From positions 28,379 to 92,378 of the forward strand of contig NZ_JAAKEG010000010.1 of assembly GCF_011039075.1 (NCBI RefSeq): a stretch of 64,000 nt of DNA. The letters are read 5' to 3'. The translations under genes were made by a program, and so were the position numbers. Source of the stretch: Adlercreutzia sp. ZJ304 (lineage in GTDB: Bacteria > Actinomycetota > Coriobacteriia > Coriobacteriales > Eggerthellaceae). Below, piece by piece: positions 1 through 7,694 of the stretch. The notes beneath the pieces were generated by a model. It was given only the letters and a program-made list of their open reading frames with translations. It ran no database searches and was not told the DNA's origin. Numbering within the stretch: the stretch's first letter is position 1; the number at the start of each line of letters is the position of its first letter.

Positions 1-1513
1 CACCAAAAAATGGACATTTTCGACGCATGCAATCGTGACTTGTTGTGGTTATGGTGCGCCGTGGCAACAGGCGATAATCTATTTTTAAAGAATCCATGTC
101 ATCGTATTCAGTTTGCTGAATAAACGAAAGCAGCGCTGCTATGGCTGGAGCCTGCGTGTGTTCTTCACCCTGCACAGCTACCATGCGCGCCCCTTCGCGC
201 ATAATGCGTTCAACCTTCCTCAAACACGGATAATGAGTAAAGCCTTTTAGTGGGGCATATGTCAGAGTTTTTCCAGTGGTTTTTTGCAACGATTCAGAAA
301 GGGCAGGCAGTTCGTGATAAATCAGCTGATCCAAAAGAGCATTACTTTTTGTAGCAATTCCAACATTTATGTTGTTTTGTAAAGCAGTAAGCGCTGCTGG
401 CACCAAATATGCCATAGATTTACCAACACCAGTACCAGCTTCTACCACTAAATTATCAGAAGTAGCAAACGCCGTTCGCACAGCTTGCGCCATTTGCAAT
501 TGTTCATCTCTTTGGTGGTAGTCTTCAAAAATAGTACCAATAATGCCGGTTTCAGAGAACGCTTCGTCTATTTCGTTTTTAGTGGGAAATTCTAAAACCT
601 CTGGTACGTTTATGCCTGCTCGTTGCGCCAATTCTGCCGATATCATTGTTGCCGCATCGTTTTTAGCTTTACCCATTTTCCGTGCCACATTCTGGCGTTC
701 TTGTTTGAGCGAAAATGGTTCGATATGCGGCGATTCGTCGTTGGCTTCACCTATATTAAGGGTGGTTGAATTAGCTGGACTGGGCGTATTTTTGTTTTGC
801 AAATTGTTCTTTTGTGCCTTGTTCGCAAAATAAGCAAAAACAATACCTGTTGGCCATTCTGTAGGCGGCGCTAGTTGAGCGATTTCTCGAACAAGCGATG
901 CGGGCATAGCTTCTACCGCTGCCAACAACAATCGATATAGCGCATATGTTGCTGCAACGTCTTCATCAGCACGATGAGTAGACAGTGGAGCATCAAATGC
1001 ACGTACAAGGTCTATCAATCGATGTGATTTCATGCGCGGCAGTGCTATGCGCGCCAGTTCCAACGAATCAATCCAAATGTTTTCAAGCAAAGGGTATCCC
1101 GCTGGATGTTTTGTTGTAAAACTGCGATCAAATGCAGCGTTATGAGCAACAAGTTTTGCATCCCCTACAAATTCCACTAATCCAGCTAAAGCTGTTTGCG
1201 GGTCAGGAGCGCCTTCCACATCACTGTCGTGAATATTTGTAAGATGTGCTACTTCGTCAGGTATTGGCATGCCCGGATTAACAAAGGTTATATACCAATC
1301 TGTTATTATGCCGTGTTCAATACGGGCGGCGGCTATTTGGGTTAATTCGTCTTTACGCACCGAAATCCCAGTAGTTTCCGTATCTATAACAACTATATTG
1401 CGATCGAATTCGCCATAGTCAGCATTTTCAGCATTTGCTATAAGCGATGCATAGCGCTCTATAATTGCGGGGGACGTGCCGTCCAATATGAATTTCGCTA
1501 TTTTATGAGGCAT
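1..1513 (-). CDS. DEDDh exonuclease / DinG-type helicase fusion (3' end cut by window edge)
   Basis: The minus-strand frame opens at an ATG at 1513 and runs without a stop to the window edge, so the C-terminal part of the protein is missing. Residues ~35-200 form a DnaQ-like 3'-5' exonuclease: VVIDTETTG (Exo I), later VAHNAAFDRSF (Exo II) and HRADEDV (Exo III). After a linker comes a helicase segment with the Walker A motif VVEAGTGVGKS. The last visible residues include spaced cysteines (YPCLRKVERI, HDCMRRKCPFF) like the iron-sulfur ligands of the XPD/DinG superfamily 2 helicases. The predicted role is DNA repair or processing of replication intermediates. The exonuclease-DinG fusion is known from Firmicutes DinG. 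Family assignment is firm; whether the iron-sulfur cluster is complete cannot be judged from the fragment. Confidence 0.85.
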   Translation of the reverse strand, partial: MPHKIAKFILDGTSPAIIERYASLIANAENADYGEFDRNIVVIDTETTGISVRKDELTQIAAARIEHGIITDWYITFVNPGMPIPDEVAHLTNIHDSDVEGAPDPQTALAGLVEFVGDAKLVAHNAAFDRSFTTKHPAGYPLLENIWIDSLELARIALPRMKSHRLIDLVRAFDAPLSTHRADEDVAATYALYRLLLAAVEAMPASLVREIAQLAPPTEWPTGIVFAYFANKAQKNNLQNKNTPSPANSTTLNIGEANDESPHIEPFSLKQERQNVARKMGKAKNDAATMISAELAQRAGINVPEVLEFPTKNEIDEAFSETGIIGTIFEDYHQRDEQLQMAQAVRTAFATSDNLVVEAGTGVGKSMAYLVPAALTALQNNINVGIATKSNALLDQLIYHELPALSESLQKTTGKTLTYAPLKGFTHYPCLRKVERIMREGARMVAVQGEEHTQAPAIAALLSFIQQTEYDDMDSLKIDYRLLPRRTITTTSHDCMRRKCPFFG

Positions 1514-1665
1514 GTTAGCATTTTCCTACCTTTTTGTATCTAATACAGACTGATGCACTATGCGGCATACAATGCGCCTGTTTATTATGTTTTGCTGCTG
1601 CGTTTTCTATGTGCATGCTATTCTAATATGAACCGCATTCCTAACCATTATAGAACGGAGCGAAT

Positions 1666-2307
1666 TTGAGCGACTACTTCGGCAAATACGCTGACTTTCA
1701 GACTATATCGAAAAAAGATGCTGGGCAATTGCTAGGTGCCGACAATATGATTGGTGATGTACTTGATATTGTTTGTGAATTAGATGGCGGAAAACATTGC
1801 GCATGGCTTGTTAATAGATTTGGTAAGCGTATTGGCATGCTTGATCCGTCGGTTTCACGCGAAATTAGCCTTGCAGCTGCACGAGAGATGGAAACTCGCG
1901 CAGTTTTATCTTTTGTTGCGTTTACAGATCATCCTAACGAGGGTCATTATTGGGGACAAGTAGCAATTATATGTTACGCAAAATCTTGCGAAGATGCGTT
2001 TGGGCAATTTATAAAACACGTTTCCAAAATGATGGCTGATGGAACACGTATAGCTGTAAACCTTGGAAATGATGCTATTGCTCGCATTATTGAAAGTAAT
2101 GGCGAATGGCTTCCCACCCAAACAATTAGTATGCCTGAAAAAACAAAGGGTACCGCCATTGTAAAGAGCCGTCGATCTATCACAGATAAGCTAATAGAAA
2201 CGGGACGTACTGGAAACAAAGGATGTTTTGTCGTTAGCTGGGTTTTCCTATTAGCTTTAGTTACTGTACTTATTTTTGGGCTCAAGTCGTGCTTTTTTAG
2301 TGCGTAA
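1666..2307 (+). CDS. Hypothetical protein with C-terminal membrane anchor
   Basis: 213 residues from a TTG start at 1666 with a weak upstream purine stretch (AACGGAG). I do not recognise the family. The first ~165 residues are soluble-looking and mixed alpha/beta. The C-terminus (CFVVSWVFLLALVTVLIFGL) is one hydrophobic helix followed by KSCFFSA, so the protein is probably tail-anchored with its body in the cytoplasm. It is divergent from the exonuclease/helicase gene and stands alone. The start is uncertain because no strong ribosome site decides it. The region just downstream (2281-2505) is a degenerate repeat that overlaps the last codons. Confidence 0.6.
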   Translation: MSDYFGKYADFQTISKKDAGQLLGADNMIGDVLDIVCELDGGKHCAWLVNRFGKRIGMLDPSVSREISLAAAREMETRAVLSFVAFTDHPNEGHYWGQVAIICYAKSCEDAFGQFIKHVSKMMADGTRIAVNLGNDAIARIIESNGEWLPTQTISMPEKTKGTAIVKSRRSITDKLIETGRTGNKGCFVVSWVFLLALVTVLIFGLKSCFFSA

Positions 2308-2505
2308 TTTAGTGCTTGGCTTAATAAGGCGCACTTTCTCAGCATATAGCTTGATACAGCGCTTTTTTATCAACGTCTACCCTAATGAAGTACACATTCT
2401 CAACGCCCAGTTTAATGCAGCGTGCTTTTTAATGCAGCGTGCTTTTTCTGCACCGAATATAATGGGTCGTTCTAATAAGTCGCACTTTTCGACGCCGGAT
2501 GTATT
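2281..2505. repeat. Degenerate ~30-bp direct repeats
   Basis: Seven imperfect copies of a motif like TAATgnAGtsgcACTTTtTC begin near 2321, 2351, 2382, 2412, 2430, 2460 and 2472. Most are 30-31 bp apart, with shorter steps of 18 and 12 where copies appear partly deleted. Two adjacent copies share TAATGCAGCGTGCTTTTT exactly (2412 and 2430). The array fills most of the gap between the 1666 gene and the ddl stop. A plus-strand frame runs through it, but its peptide has no start-site support and I do not call it a gene. Confidence 0.55.
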
Positions 2506-2547
2506 TTTATACCTAACCTAAAACGGATGGTTCAAACTTAACATGCT

Positions 2548-3531
2548 TTATGCACGGTTTAAAGCATCTCTTATAAACCCGGTACACAGCTCTGGAAAAG
2601 AAATACCCACCGTTTTAGCTGCATCCGGTAATAAAGATGTTTGCGTCATTCCGGGTAGCGTATTTGTTTCCAACGCCCATGGTTGTCCATTTTTGTCCAA
2701 TATAAAATCGGTCCTAGAAACCCCACTACACCCCAACACCTTATGCGCACACATCGCAAAACGCTGAATGGTTTTAGTTATATCTTCGTCTATCCTAGCT
2801 GGGCAAATATGTTCCGACCCACCGAGTGCATACTTTGCTTCAAAATCGTACGATTCATTTTTTGGCACAATTTCTATAATGGGCAGCGCCTTTAAATCTT
2901 TATCGCCAAGAACTACTACTGTTAATTCAGTTCCATTGATATAGCGCTCTACTAATACTGTATCGTCATATTCAAATGCATTATTTATCGCATTCTCAAT
3001 AGCAGTAGCTCCTTCTTCGATATATACCCCAACAGAGCTGCCTTCTGAAGCCGCTTTTATCACACATTTGCATCCATTTTCATTACAACCACTAACCTTC
3101 TGTAATACTTCTTTTATATCAAACCCATCAGCCCTCTTTATAACAGCACATTGCGGTGTGGGAATTCCTGCATCTTTATAAAATAGCTTTGCTACTGTTT
3201 TATCCATACACGCCGCACTAGCCAAAACGCCAGACCCCGTATAAGGGAGTCCAACAGTCTCCAAAAATCCCTGCAACGCACCATCTTCACCACCACGACC
3301 GTGAAGACACAAAAACGCTACATCAAAACCCCCGTCTATTAAACGCTTTAGATCTTCCTTCCGAGCTGGATCTAATCGCTCTACATTAAAATTCGCATCT
3401 TCTAATGCTTTTTGAGCTCCATCACCAGATGCTAAAGATATTTCGCGTTCGCTGCTATTTCCGCCCGCTAATAAAGCAACTCTTATATTTTCTGGGTTAA
3501 TTATATCATACATTTGTTCTACTTTCAACAT
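2548..3531 (-). CDS. ddl: D-alanine--D-alanine ligase
   Basis: ATP-dependent ligase that joins two D-alanines for the peptidoglycan stem peptide, in the cytoplasm. 327 residues from the ATG at 3531 fits the family. The N-terminal VALLAGGNSSEREISLASG matches the conserved Ddl glycine-rich opening. CLHGRGGEDGALQGFLE and LPYTGSGVLASAACMDK are the substrate-binding segments, and the ATP-grasp region with SRTDFILD and ALETNTLPGMTQTSLLP gives the metal-binding and final loops. A GTG at 3534 and an ATG at 3513 are alternative starts; no strong ribosome site separates them. The upstream region carries a perfect 13-bp tandem duplication, TTATACATTTGGG at 3535-3547 and 3548-3560, each containing a possible -10 on the minus strand. 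It stands alone, without mur neighbours. Confidence 0.93.
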   Translation of the reverse strand: MLKVEQMYDIINPENIRVALLAGGNSSEREISLASGDGAQKALEDANFNVERLDPARKEDLKRLIDGGFDVAFLCLHGRGGEDGALQGFLETVGLPYTGSGVLASAACMDKTVAKLFYKDAGIPTPQCAVIKRADGFDIKEVLQKVSGCNENGCKCVIKAASEGSSVGVYIEEGATAIENAINNAFEYDDTVLVERYINGTELTVVVLGDKDLKALPIIEIVPKNESYDFEAKYALGGSEHICPARIDEDITKTIQRFAMCAHKVLGCSGVSRTDFILDKNGQPWALETNTLPGMTQTSLLPDAAKTVGISFPELCTGFIRDALNRA

Positions 3532-3613
3532 CACTTATACATTTGGGTTATACATTTGGGTGGAAGTATAACAAAGCCTAATCGCTTATCTGAACACAAT
3601 TTAATTAACTTTT

Positions 3614-3629
3614 TGTTTCACGTGAAACA
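3614..3629. promoter_or_regulatory. parS: parS site 1
   Basis: Perfect palindrome TGTTTCACGTGAAACA, the classic ParB-binding centromere sequence. It lies in the ddl-rlmN intergenic region, 60 bp from site 2. Confidence 0.9.
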
Positions 3630-3688
3630 AATTAGGCAACTCTCACAATTCTGTATTAACCAAATTAATTTATAAAAGCAATATTAAA

Positions 3689-3704
3689 TGTTTCACGTGA
3701 AACA
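3689..3704. promoter_or_regulatory. parS: parS site 2, overlapping the rlmN promoter
   Basis: Perfect 16-bp parS palindrome. It ends 6 bp before the TATAAT of the rlmN promoter and covers the position expected for the -35 box, so ParB binding here could affect rlmN transcription (inference). Confidence 0.9.
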
Positions 3705-3710
3705 TTTTTG

Positions 3711-3716
3711 TATAAT
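3711..3716 (+). promoter_or_regulatory. rlmN -10 box, probable leaderless start
   Basis: A perfect TATAAT at 3711-3716 ends six bases before the ATG at 3723. Transcription would therefore begin on or next to the start codon, giving a leaderless mRNA. There is no ribosome-binding site in front of the ATG, which agrees. The upstream TTG at 3708 in the same frame would put the promoter inside the gene and is rejected as start. Confidence 0.6.
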
Positions 3717-3722
3717 GAACTT

Positions 3723-4826
3723 ATGGATATTTATTCTTACAGTTTAGAAGAACTTGAAGAAACGCTTACACAATTGCGTTTACCAAAATACCGCGCAAAA
3801 CAAATTTATGAATGGTTACATACTCATAATGTTTCTTCTTATGACGAAATGACAAATCTTCCAAAAGCTTTAAGGGAGCAGCTTTCTCAAATTTTTCCAC
3901 TCTCTAAAACCGAAGTTATAGAACGTCTTCAATCTGAAGATGGAACGCGAAAATATCTACTTCAATTATCGGATGGATTAGTTACAGAGACTGTTGGAAT
4001 CCCTTCAACTTCTTCAAATGATGTTTCTATAGATCAATTTGAATCTTTTAACACTCAAGAAGAATTGGCTGATCAAAGCATCACCCAACAAAATTTTAAT
4101 AAACGGCTTACTGTTTGTTTTTCTACACAAATAGGATGCCCTGTGGGATGTATTTTTTGCGCAACTGGTAAAGAAGGTTTTTCTCGTAATTTAAAAGCTC
4201 AAGAAATTATTGATCAAGTTACCTTTATACATAAAGATTTTAATCAACGTATTAGCAATGTGGTTGCAATGGGACAAGGAGAACCTTTCCTCAATTATGA
4301 CGAATTACTTATAGCATTACGCCGTTTAAATACTGATAAAGGTTTCCTTATTGGCGCACGACATATTACAGTTTCAACTTGTGGGATTATTGATGGTATT
4401 AATAAATTTGCTAAAGAACCTGAACAGTTTACATTAGCTATATCACTTCATTCAGCAATACAATCTAAGCGTGATCTACTTATGCCGTCAATGAAAAATC
4501 AACCATTATCTAAATTAAAAAATTCTATCCAAAACTATATTGATATAAAGAATCGCCGTGTAACATTTGAGTATTTAATGATTAACGGATTAAATGATGG
4601 CGAAGAAGATCTTTTAAATCTTATAAATTTCTGTGAAGGATTACTTTGCCACGTAAATTTAATTCCTCTTAATACAATTAATGCGGACCTAAAAAGCTCT
4701 CCAATGAAAATTATTCAAACATGGATTAAAGAATTAGAATTGAATCATATTTCGGCAACTATACGCAATTCTAAAGGCTCTGATATTTCTGGAGCATGTG
4801 GACAATTAAAACGTAATCGTATTTAA
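3723..4826 (+). CDS. rlmN: 23S rRNA (A2503-C2)/tRNA (A37-C2) methyltransferase
   Basis: Radical-SAM methyltransferase that methylates C2 of A2503 in 23S rRNA and A37 in some tRNAs. 367 residues from the ATG at 3723. The N-terminal KYRAKQIYEWLH segment, the radical-SAM cluster GCPVGCIFCATG (CxxxCxxC), VAMGQGEPFLNYDE, and the C-terminal SDISGACGQL, which supplies the second catalytic cysteine, are all present. It lies opposite to its neighbours ddl and parB, so it is head-on to replication if the origin is at ~13.9 kb. A parS site overlaps its promoter and another lies just after its stop. The gene is markedly AT-rich, like the whole origin-proximal block. Confidence 0.95.
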   Translation: MDIYSYSLEELEETLTQLRLPKYRAKQIYEWLHTHNVSSYDEMTNLPKALREQLSQIFPLSKTEVIERLQSEDGTRKYLLQLSDGLVTETVGIPSTSSNDVSIDQFESFNTQEELADQSITQQNFNKRLTVCFSTQIGCPVGCIFCATGKEGFSRNLKAQEIIDQVTFIHKDFNQRISNVVAMGQGEPFLNYDELLIALRRLNTDKGFLIGARHITVSTCGIIDGINKFAKEPEQFTLAISLHSAIQSKRDLLMPSMKNQPLSKLKNSIQNYIDIKNRRVTFEYLMINGLNDGEEDLLNLINFCEGLLCHVNLIPLNTINADLKSSPMKIIQTWIKELELNHISATIRNSKGSDISGACGQLKRNRI

Positions 4827-4841
4827 AGTAAGTAATTAAAA

Positions 4842-4857
4842 TGTTTCACGTGAAACA
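4842..4857. promoter_or_regulatory. parS: parS site 3
   Basis: Perfect 16-bp parS palindrome between the rlmN stop and the shared terminator with parB. Confidence 0.9.
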
Positions 4858-4886
4858 TTTTACTCTTATATATGTTGTCTCTTATT

Positions 4887-4912
4887 AAAAAGCCATCTTT
4901 CGATGGCTTTTT
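4887..4912. terminator. Bidirectional terminator between rlmN and parB
   Basis: Stem AAAAAGCCATC / GATGGCTTTTT around a TTTC loop, with a T-run on either strand. It separates the convergent rlmN and parB genes. Confidence 0.85.
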
Positions 4913-4917
4913 AAATG

Positions 4918-5991
4918 TTAAGAAACAGTAGCTATCAATTCTTCAAATAGTCTTTTTAAATCAGTTTCATCTTTAAATTCAATCTCTATTTTGTTTTTAC
5001 CATTAGAAGATTTAACTTTAACAGGTGTTTTTAAAACATCTTTTAGAGCCTTAGCAACTGTCTTGAAAGTTTGAGGTAATACATCTTTTTCTCTCGCTCT
5101 TTCGCCGGGTTTTAACGACATAAGTCTAGCTAAAGATTCCGTTTCTCTAACAGTAAGTTTTTTCTCTTTTAACTTTTCAGTTAGCTTTTCGCGACCCTCT
5201 TTTGACTGAATAGATAAGATAGCTCGTGCATGACCAGCTGTAATTTTGTCCTCAAATAAAAGTTGTTGTGCATCTTCTGGTAGCTCTAATAATCTCAAAG
5301 CATTTGCAACCGTCGAACGCCCTTTTGACATTGATTGAGCTATATCAGCCTGTGTCATCTTTTTTCTATCCATAAGACGCTTATATCCATAAGCCTCTTC
5401 AATCGGATTCAAATCTGAACGCTGTACATTTTCGACCAAAGCTAATTCAAGTGCTCTATCGTCATCCACTTCTTTAATACGAACAGGTACTTTATCTATA
5501 CCAGCTAATTTACACGCTTGCCAACGGCGTTCCCCAGCAATAATTTGATATTTATTATTACCTATTGGTCTTACAAGAATAGGTTGTAATAATCCGTCCT
5601 GTTTAATAGATTTAGCTAATTCTTCTAATTCATCTTGCTTAAAATTGGTTCGTGGCTGATCTGGATTTGGAGATATATCACTAACAGGTATTTCATCCAT
5701 TCTTTTTTTAACAGCAGCTAGTAATTCTTTTTCTGAAAGAATTTCGCTACTTTTATTCAAATATGAGTTGGGCTCTACTTTATCTTCTCTAACGCTTTCT
5801 TTAATAATTTCAACTTGAGAATTTTGCATAGATGTACCTGTAGATGTTTCACGTGAAACATTCGCGTAGTCAAAATCTTCCTCATATTCAACTTGATCGC
5901 GTTTTGTAGTGCGTTCTTGGGGCTGTTCTACGGGACCACCCATTAAAGAACTTAATCCCCTACCTAATCCACTTCTCACTGGTTTAGCCAC
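4918..5991 (-). CDS. parB: Chromosome partitioning protein ParB
   Basis: CTP-dependent DNA clamp that loads at parS and spreads to organise the origin region for ParA and SMC. 357 residues. The first ~95 residues are a variable acidic leader. The ParB N domain follows (ISPNPDQPRTNF, GERRWQACKLAG, LIEN-type VENVQRSDLNPIEEA). The helix-turn-helix is MTQADIAQSMSKGRSTVANAL. The C-terminal dimer region is KIEIEFKDETDLKRLFEEL. Its start overlaps the parA end by 8 bp, so the two are translationally coupled. A perfect parS site lies inside the gene at 5845-5860, encoding the NVSRET segment of the leader. Confidence 0.96.
   Translation of the reverse strand: MAKPVRSGLGRGLSSLMGGPVEQPQERTTKRDQVEYEEDFDYANVSRETSTGTSMQNSQVEIIKESVREDKVEPNSYLNKSSEILSEKELLAAVKKRMDEIPVSDISPNPDQPRTNFKQDELEELAKSIKQDGLLQPILVRPIGNNKYQIIAGERRWQACKLAGIDKVPVRIKEVDDDRALELALVENVQRSDLNPIEEAYGYKRLMDRKKMTQADIAQSMSKGRSTVANALRLLELPEDAQQLLFEDKITAGHARAILSIQSKEGREKLTEKLKEKKLTVRETESLARLMSLKPGERAREKDVLPQTFKTVAKALKDVLKTPVKVKSSNGKNKIEIEFKDETDLKRLFEELIATVS
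5845..5860. promoter_or_regulatory. parS: parS site 4, inside parB
   Basis: Perfect 16-bp parS palindrome within the parB reading frame, coding for part of NVSRETS in the variable N-terminal leader. Confidence 0.9.
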
Positions 5992-6928
5992 GTTCTATCA
6001 CTTCCTTAGCAAGTTCCATATAAGCAATTGCACCTTTTCCACGAGGGTCATACTCAGTTATAGGTTGTCCAAATGATGGTGCCTCTGACAATTTTACCGT
6101 TCTAGGAATAACAGTATTAAAAACTATTCTTCCGAAATACCCTTTAACTTCATCTACAACTTGATTAGATAAAGTGGTACGGCTGTCATACATAGTTAAT
6201 AAAACACCATAAATATCTAAAGTTGGATTCAGGCGCGATTTGACACGTTTCATTGATTCAAGAAGTTTTGTCACACCCTCCAATGCATAAAATTCACATT
6301 GAATGGGAATAAGTAGTTTATCTGCAGCAACTAAAGCATTTACTGTGAGAAGCCCTAAAGATGGGGGACAGTCTATCAAAATAAAATCATATTTGCCGCG
6401 CATAGTACCTACAGCATCTTTAAGTCTATTTTCCCGCGCCATTTCCGATACTAACTCAACTTCAGCACCAGCAAGGTTAATAGTGGCAGGAACAACATCT
6501 AAACCATGACATATATCTGGAATAATTACGTCTTCTATTGGACAGTCTGCAAGAATAACATCATATATGCATCTATCAACAAGAGATTTTTCAATTCCTA
6601 AACCACTAGACGAATTCCCTTGTGGGTCTAAATCTACAAGTAAAACCTGTTTCCCTAGTTCACCGAGGGCAGCAGCCAAATTAACCGCAGTAGTAGATTT
6701 ACCAACTCCGCCTTTTTGATTAATGATTGCTATAATTTTTGTCTGTCCAACAACTCTTTTAACAGGATTTTTTTCTTTATATGACTTAATTTCACGATGA
6801 GAAGAAATATCTTCCTGTGGATGAGTTATATCACGAATAACCACTTCGACATCTTCAATAGGATCTGTAATTTCTTCTACTGAGTTTGACTTAGAACTAC
6901 TGCGTTTACGACCATCAAGCAACCCCAT
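5984..6928 (-). CDS. parA: Chromosome partitioning ATPase ParA/Soj
   Basis: Deviant-Walker ATPase that works with ParB-parS in origin segregation and often tunes DnaA. 314 residues, longer than the usual ~255 because of a ~60-residue polar N-terminal extension before the core. The core starts at KIIAIINQKGGVGKSTTAVN (deviant Walker A). It continues with LLVDLDPQGNSSSGLG (A'), FILIDCPPSLGLLTVNAL (Walker B) and the C-terminal PRTVKLSEAPSFGQPITEYDP of Soj-type proteins. The start at MGLLDGRKR has GGGAG upstream. It forms an operon with parB. Confidence 0.96.
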   Translation of the reverse strand: MGLLDGRKRSSSKSNSVEEITDPIEDVEVVIRDITHPQEDISSHREIKSYKEKNPVKRVVGQTKIIAIINQKGGVGKSTTAVNLAAALGELGKQVLLVDLDPQGNSSSGLGIEKSLVDRCIYDVILADCPIEDVIIPDICHGLDVVPATINLAGAEVELVSEMARENRLKDAVGTMRGKYDFILIDCPPSLGLLTVNALVAADKLLIPIQCEFYALEGVTKLLESMKRVKSRLNPTLDIYGVLLTMYDSRTTLSNQVVDEVKGYFGRIVFNTVIPRTVKLSEAPSFGQPITEYDPRGKGAIAYMELAKEVIERG

Positions 6929-6971
6929 ATAAAACTCCCTTCAAGGCTGTTTCTAACGAGTATATCAAACG

Positions 6972-7013
6972 TAACTCTAATAAATGTTTCACGTGAAACA
7001 TTTATTAGAGTTA
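6972..7013. promoter_or_regulatory. 42-bp perfect palindrome centred on parS site 5
   Basis: The parS core at 6985-7000 is extended on both sides by TAACTCTAATAAA and its exact complement, giving 42 bp of perfect two-fold symmetry upstream of parA. It may act as a strong hairpin in RNA, a parA-parB operator, or both. Confidence 0.8.
6985..7000. promoter_or_regulatory. parS: parS site 5
   Basis: Perfect 16-bp parS palindrome in the parA upstream region, at the centre of the 42-bp palindrome. Confidence 0.9.
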
Positions 7014-7028
7014 TTAGAGCTATATAAT

Positions 7029-7044
7029 TGTTTCACGTGAAACA
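7029..7044. promoter_or_regulatory. parS: parS site 6
   Basis: Perfect 16-bp parS palindrome, 44 bp from site 5, just after the stop of the DUF559 gene. Confidence 0.9.
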
Positions 7045-7049
7045 ATTTT

Positions 7050-7451
7050 TTAATGTTTGGAGCGTAAGGTCGCAAATAACGTATTTGATAAATCATTACG
7101 CCTTCTCTTAACCGCCTGATCTATAGTTACGCAAACCCCTTCAAACGATTCCTTTATATCTGTATTAGTAAAACGTAGAACTTCTATTTCTTCCATTTCT
7201 AGATATAAAGTTCTAATTTCATCATATCTAATGGCGCGAGTGTTGTAATGAGAATCTCCATCCAATTCTATACATAATCTAACTTTATTGCAGTAAAAAT
7301 CAAGAATATAATTTCCTACAACTTTTTGTGCACAAAATCTTGGTTCATACTCTCTAAGGAATTTGTACCATAATTTCTTTTCTGCCCATGTCATATTATT
7401 CCGTAATTCTTTGGCTCGTTCAGCCATAATGTGACGATGTGAACTACACAT
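7050..7451 (-). CDS. DUF559 domain protein (putative endonuclease fold)
   Basis: 133 residues from the ATG at 7451, chosen over an upstream start at 7487 because AGAAAGGA lies six bases before it. AKELRNNMTWAEKKLWYKFLR, FCAQKVVGNYILDFYC and RLCIELDGDSHY are the signature of the DUF559 family. These proteins share the fold of very-short-patch-repair endonucleases, with a DFYC...ELDG metal site. The substrate is unknown. It often sits near mobile or repair genes. Here it separates parA from the khpB-yidC block and from the inverted rsmG. Confidence 0.85.
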   Translation of the reverse strand: MCSSHRHIMAERAKELRNNMTWAEKKLWYKFLREYEPRFCAQKVVGNYILDFYCNKVRLCIELDGDSHYNTRAIRYDEIRTLYLEMEEIEVLRFTNTDIKESFEGVCVTIDQAVKRRRNDLSNTLFATLRSKH

Positions 7452-7521
7452 ATATATCCTTTCTCTCAGATATATAAAGTGTAGCAATCAAACCTTACAG
7501 AAATATAATACGGTTCAACAT

Positions 7522-7631
7522 AAAAATCTTGTTTAGACCTTGCAAAAACCTTGCATGAATCTAACAAAAATCTTGCATGAATTCATTAAAAACCTTGTAT
7601 AAAACTTACAGAAATCTAACAAGAATCTATT
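7522..7631. repeat. Five tandem 22-bp repeats upstream of rsmG
   Basis: Five back-to-back degenerate units at 7522, 7544, 7566, 7588 and 7610, each exactly 22 bp. The two best start AAAAACCTTGCATGAAT and AAAAATCTTGCATGAAT. The array fills most of the DUF559-rsmG gap and ends 35 bp before a parS site. The period is about two helical turns, as in protein-binding iterons. Confidence 0.7.
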
Positions 7632-7665
7632 CATAAGGTAAAATCGTTCTACTTATACTTAAAAA

Positions 7666-7681
7666 TGTTTCACGTGAAACA
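7666..7681. promoter_or_regulatory. parS: parS site 7
   Basis: Perfect 16-bp parS palindrome ending 13 bp before the rsmG start codon, immediately upstream of its GGAG ribosome site. Confidence 0.9.
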
Positions 7682-7694
7682 TATGGAGATATAA

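Noticed and set aside
2276..2521. 81-codon plus-strand frame across the degenerate repeat
   Set aside because: No supported start, overlaps the end of the 1666 gene, and the peptide repeats follow from the 30-bp DNA period.
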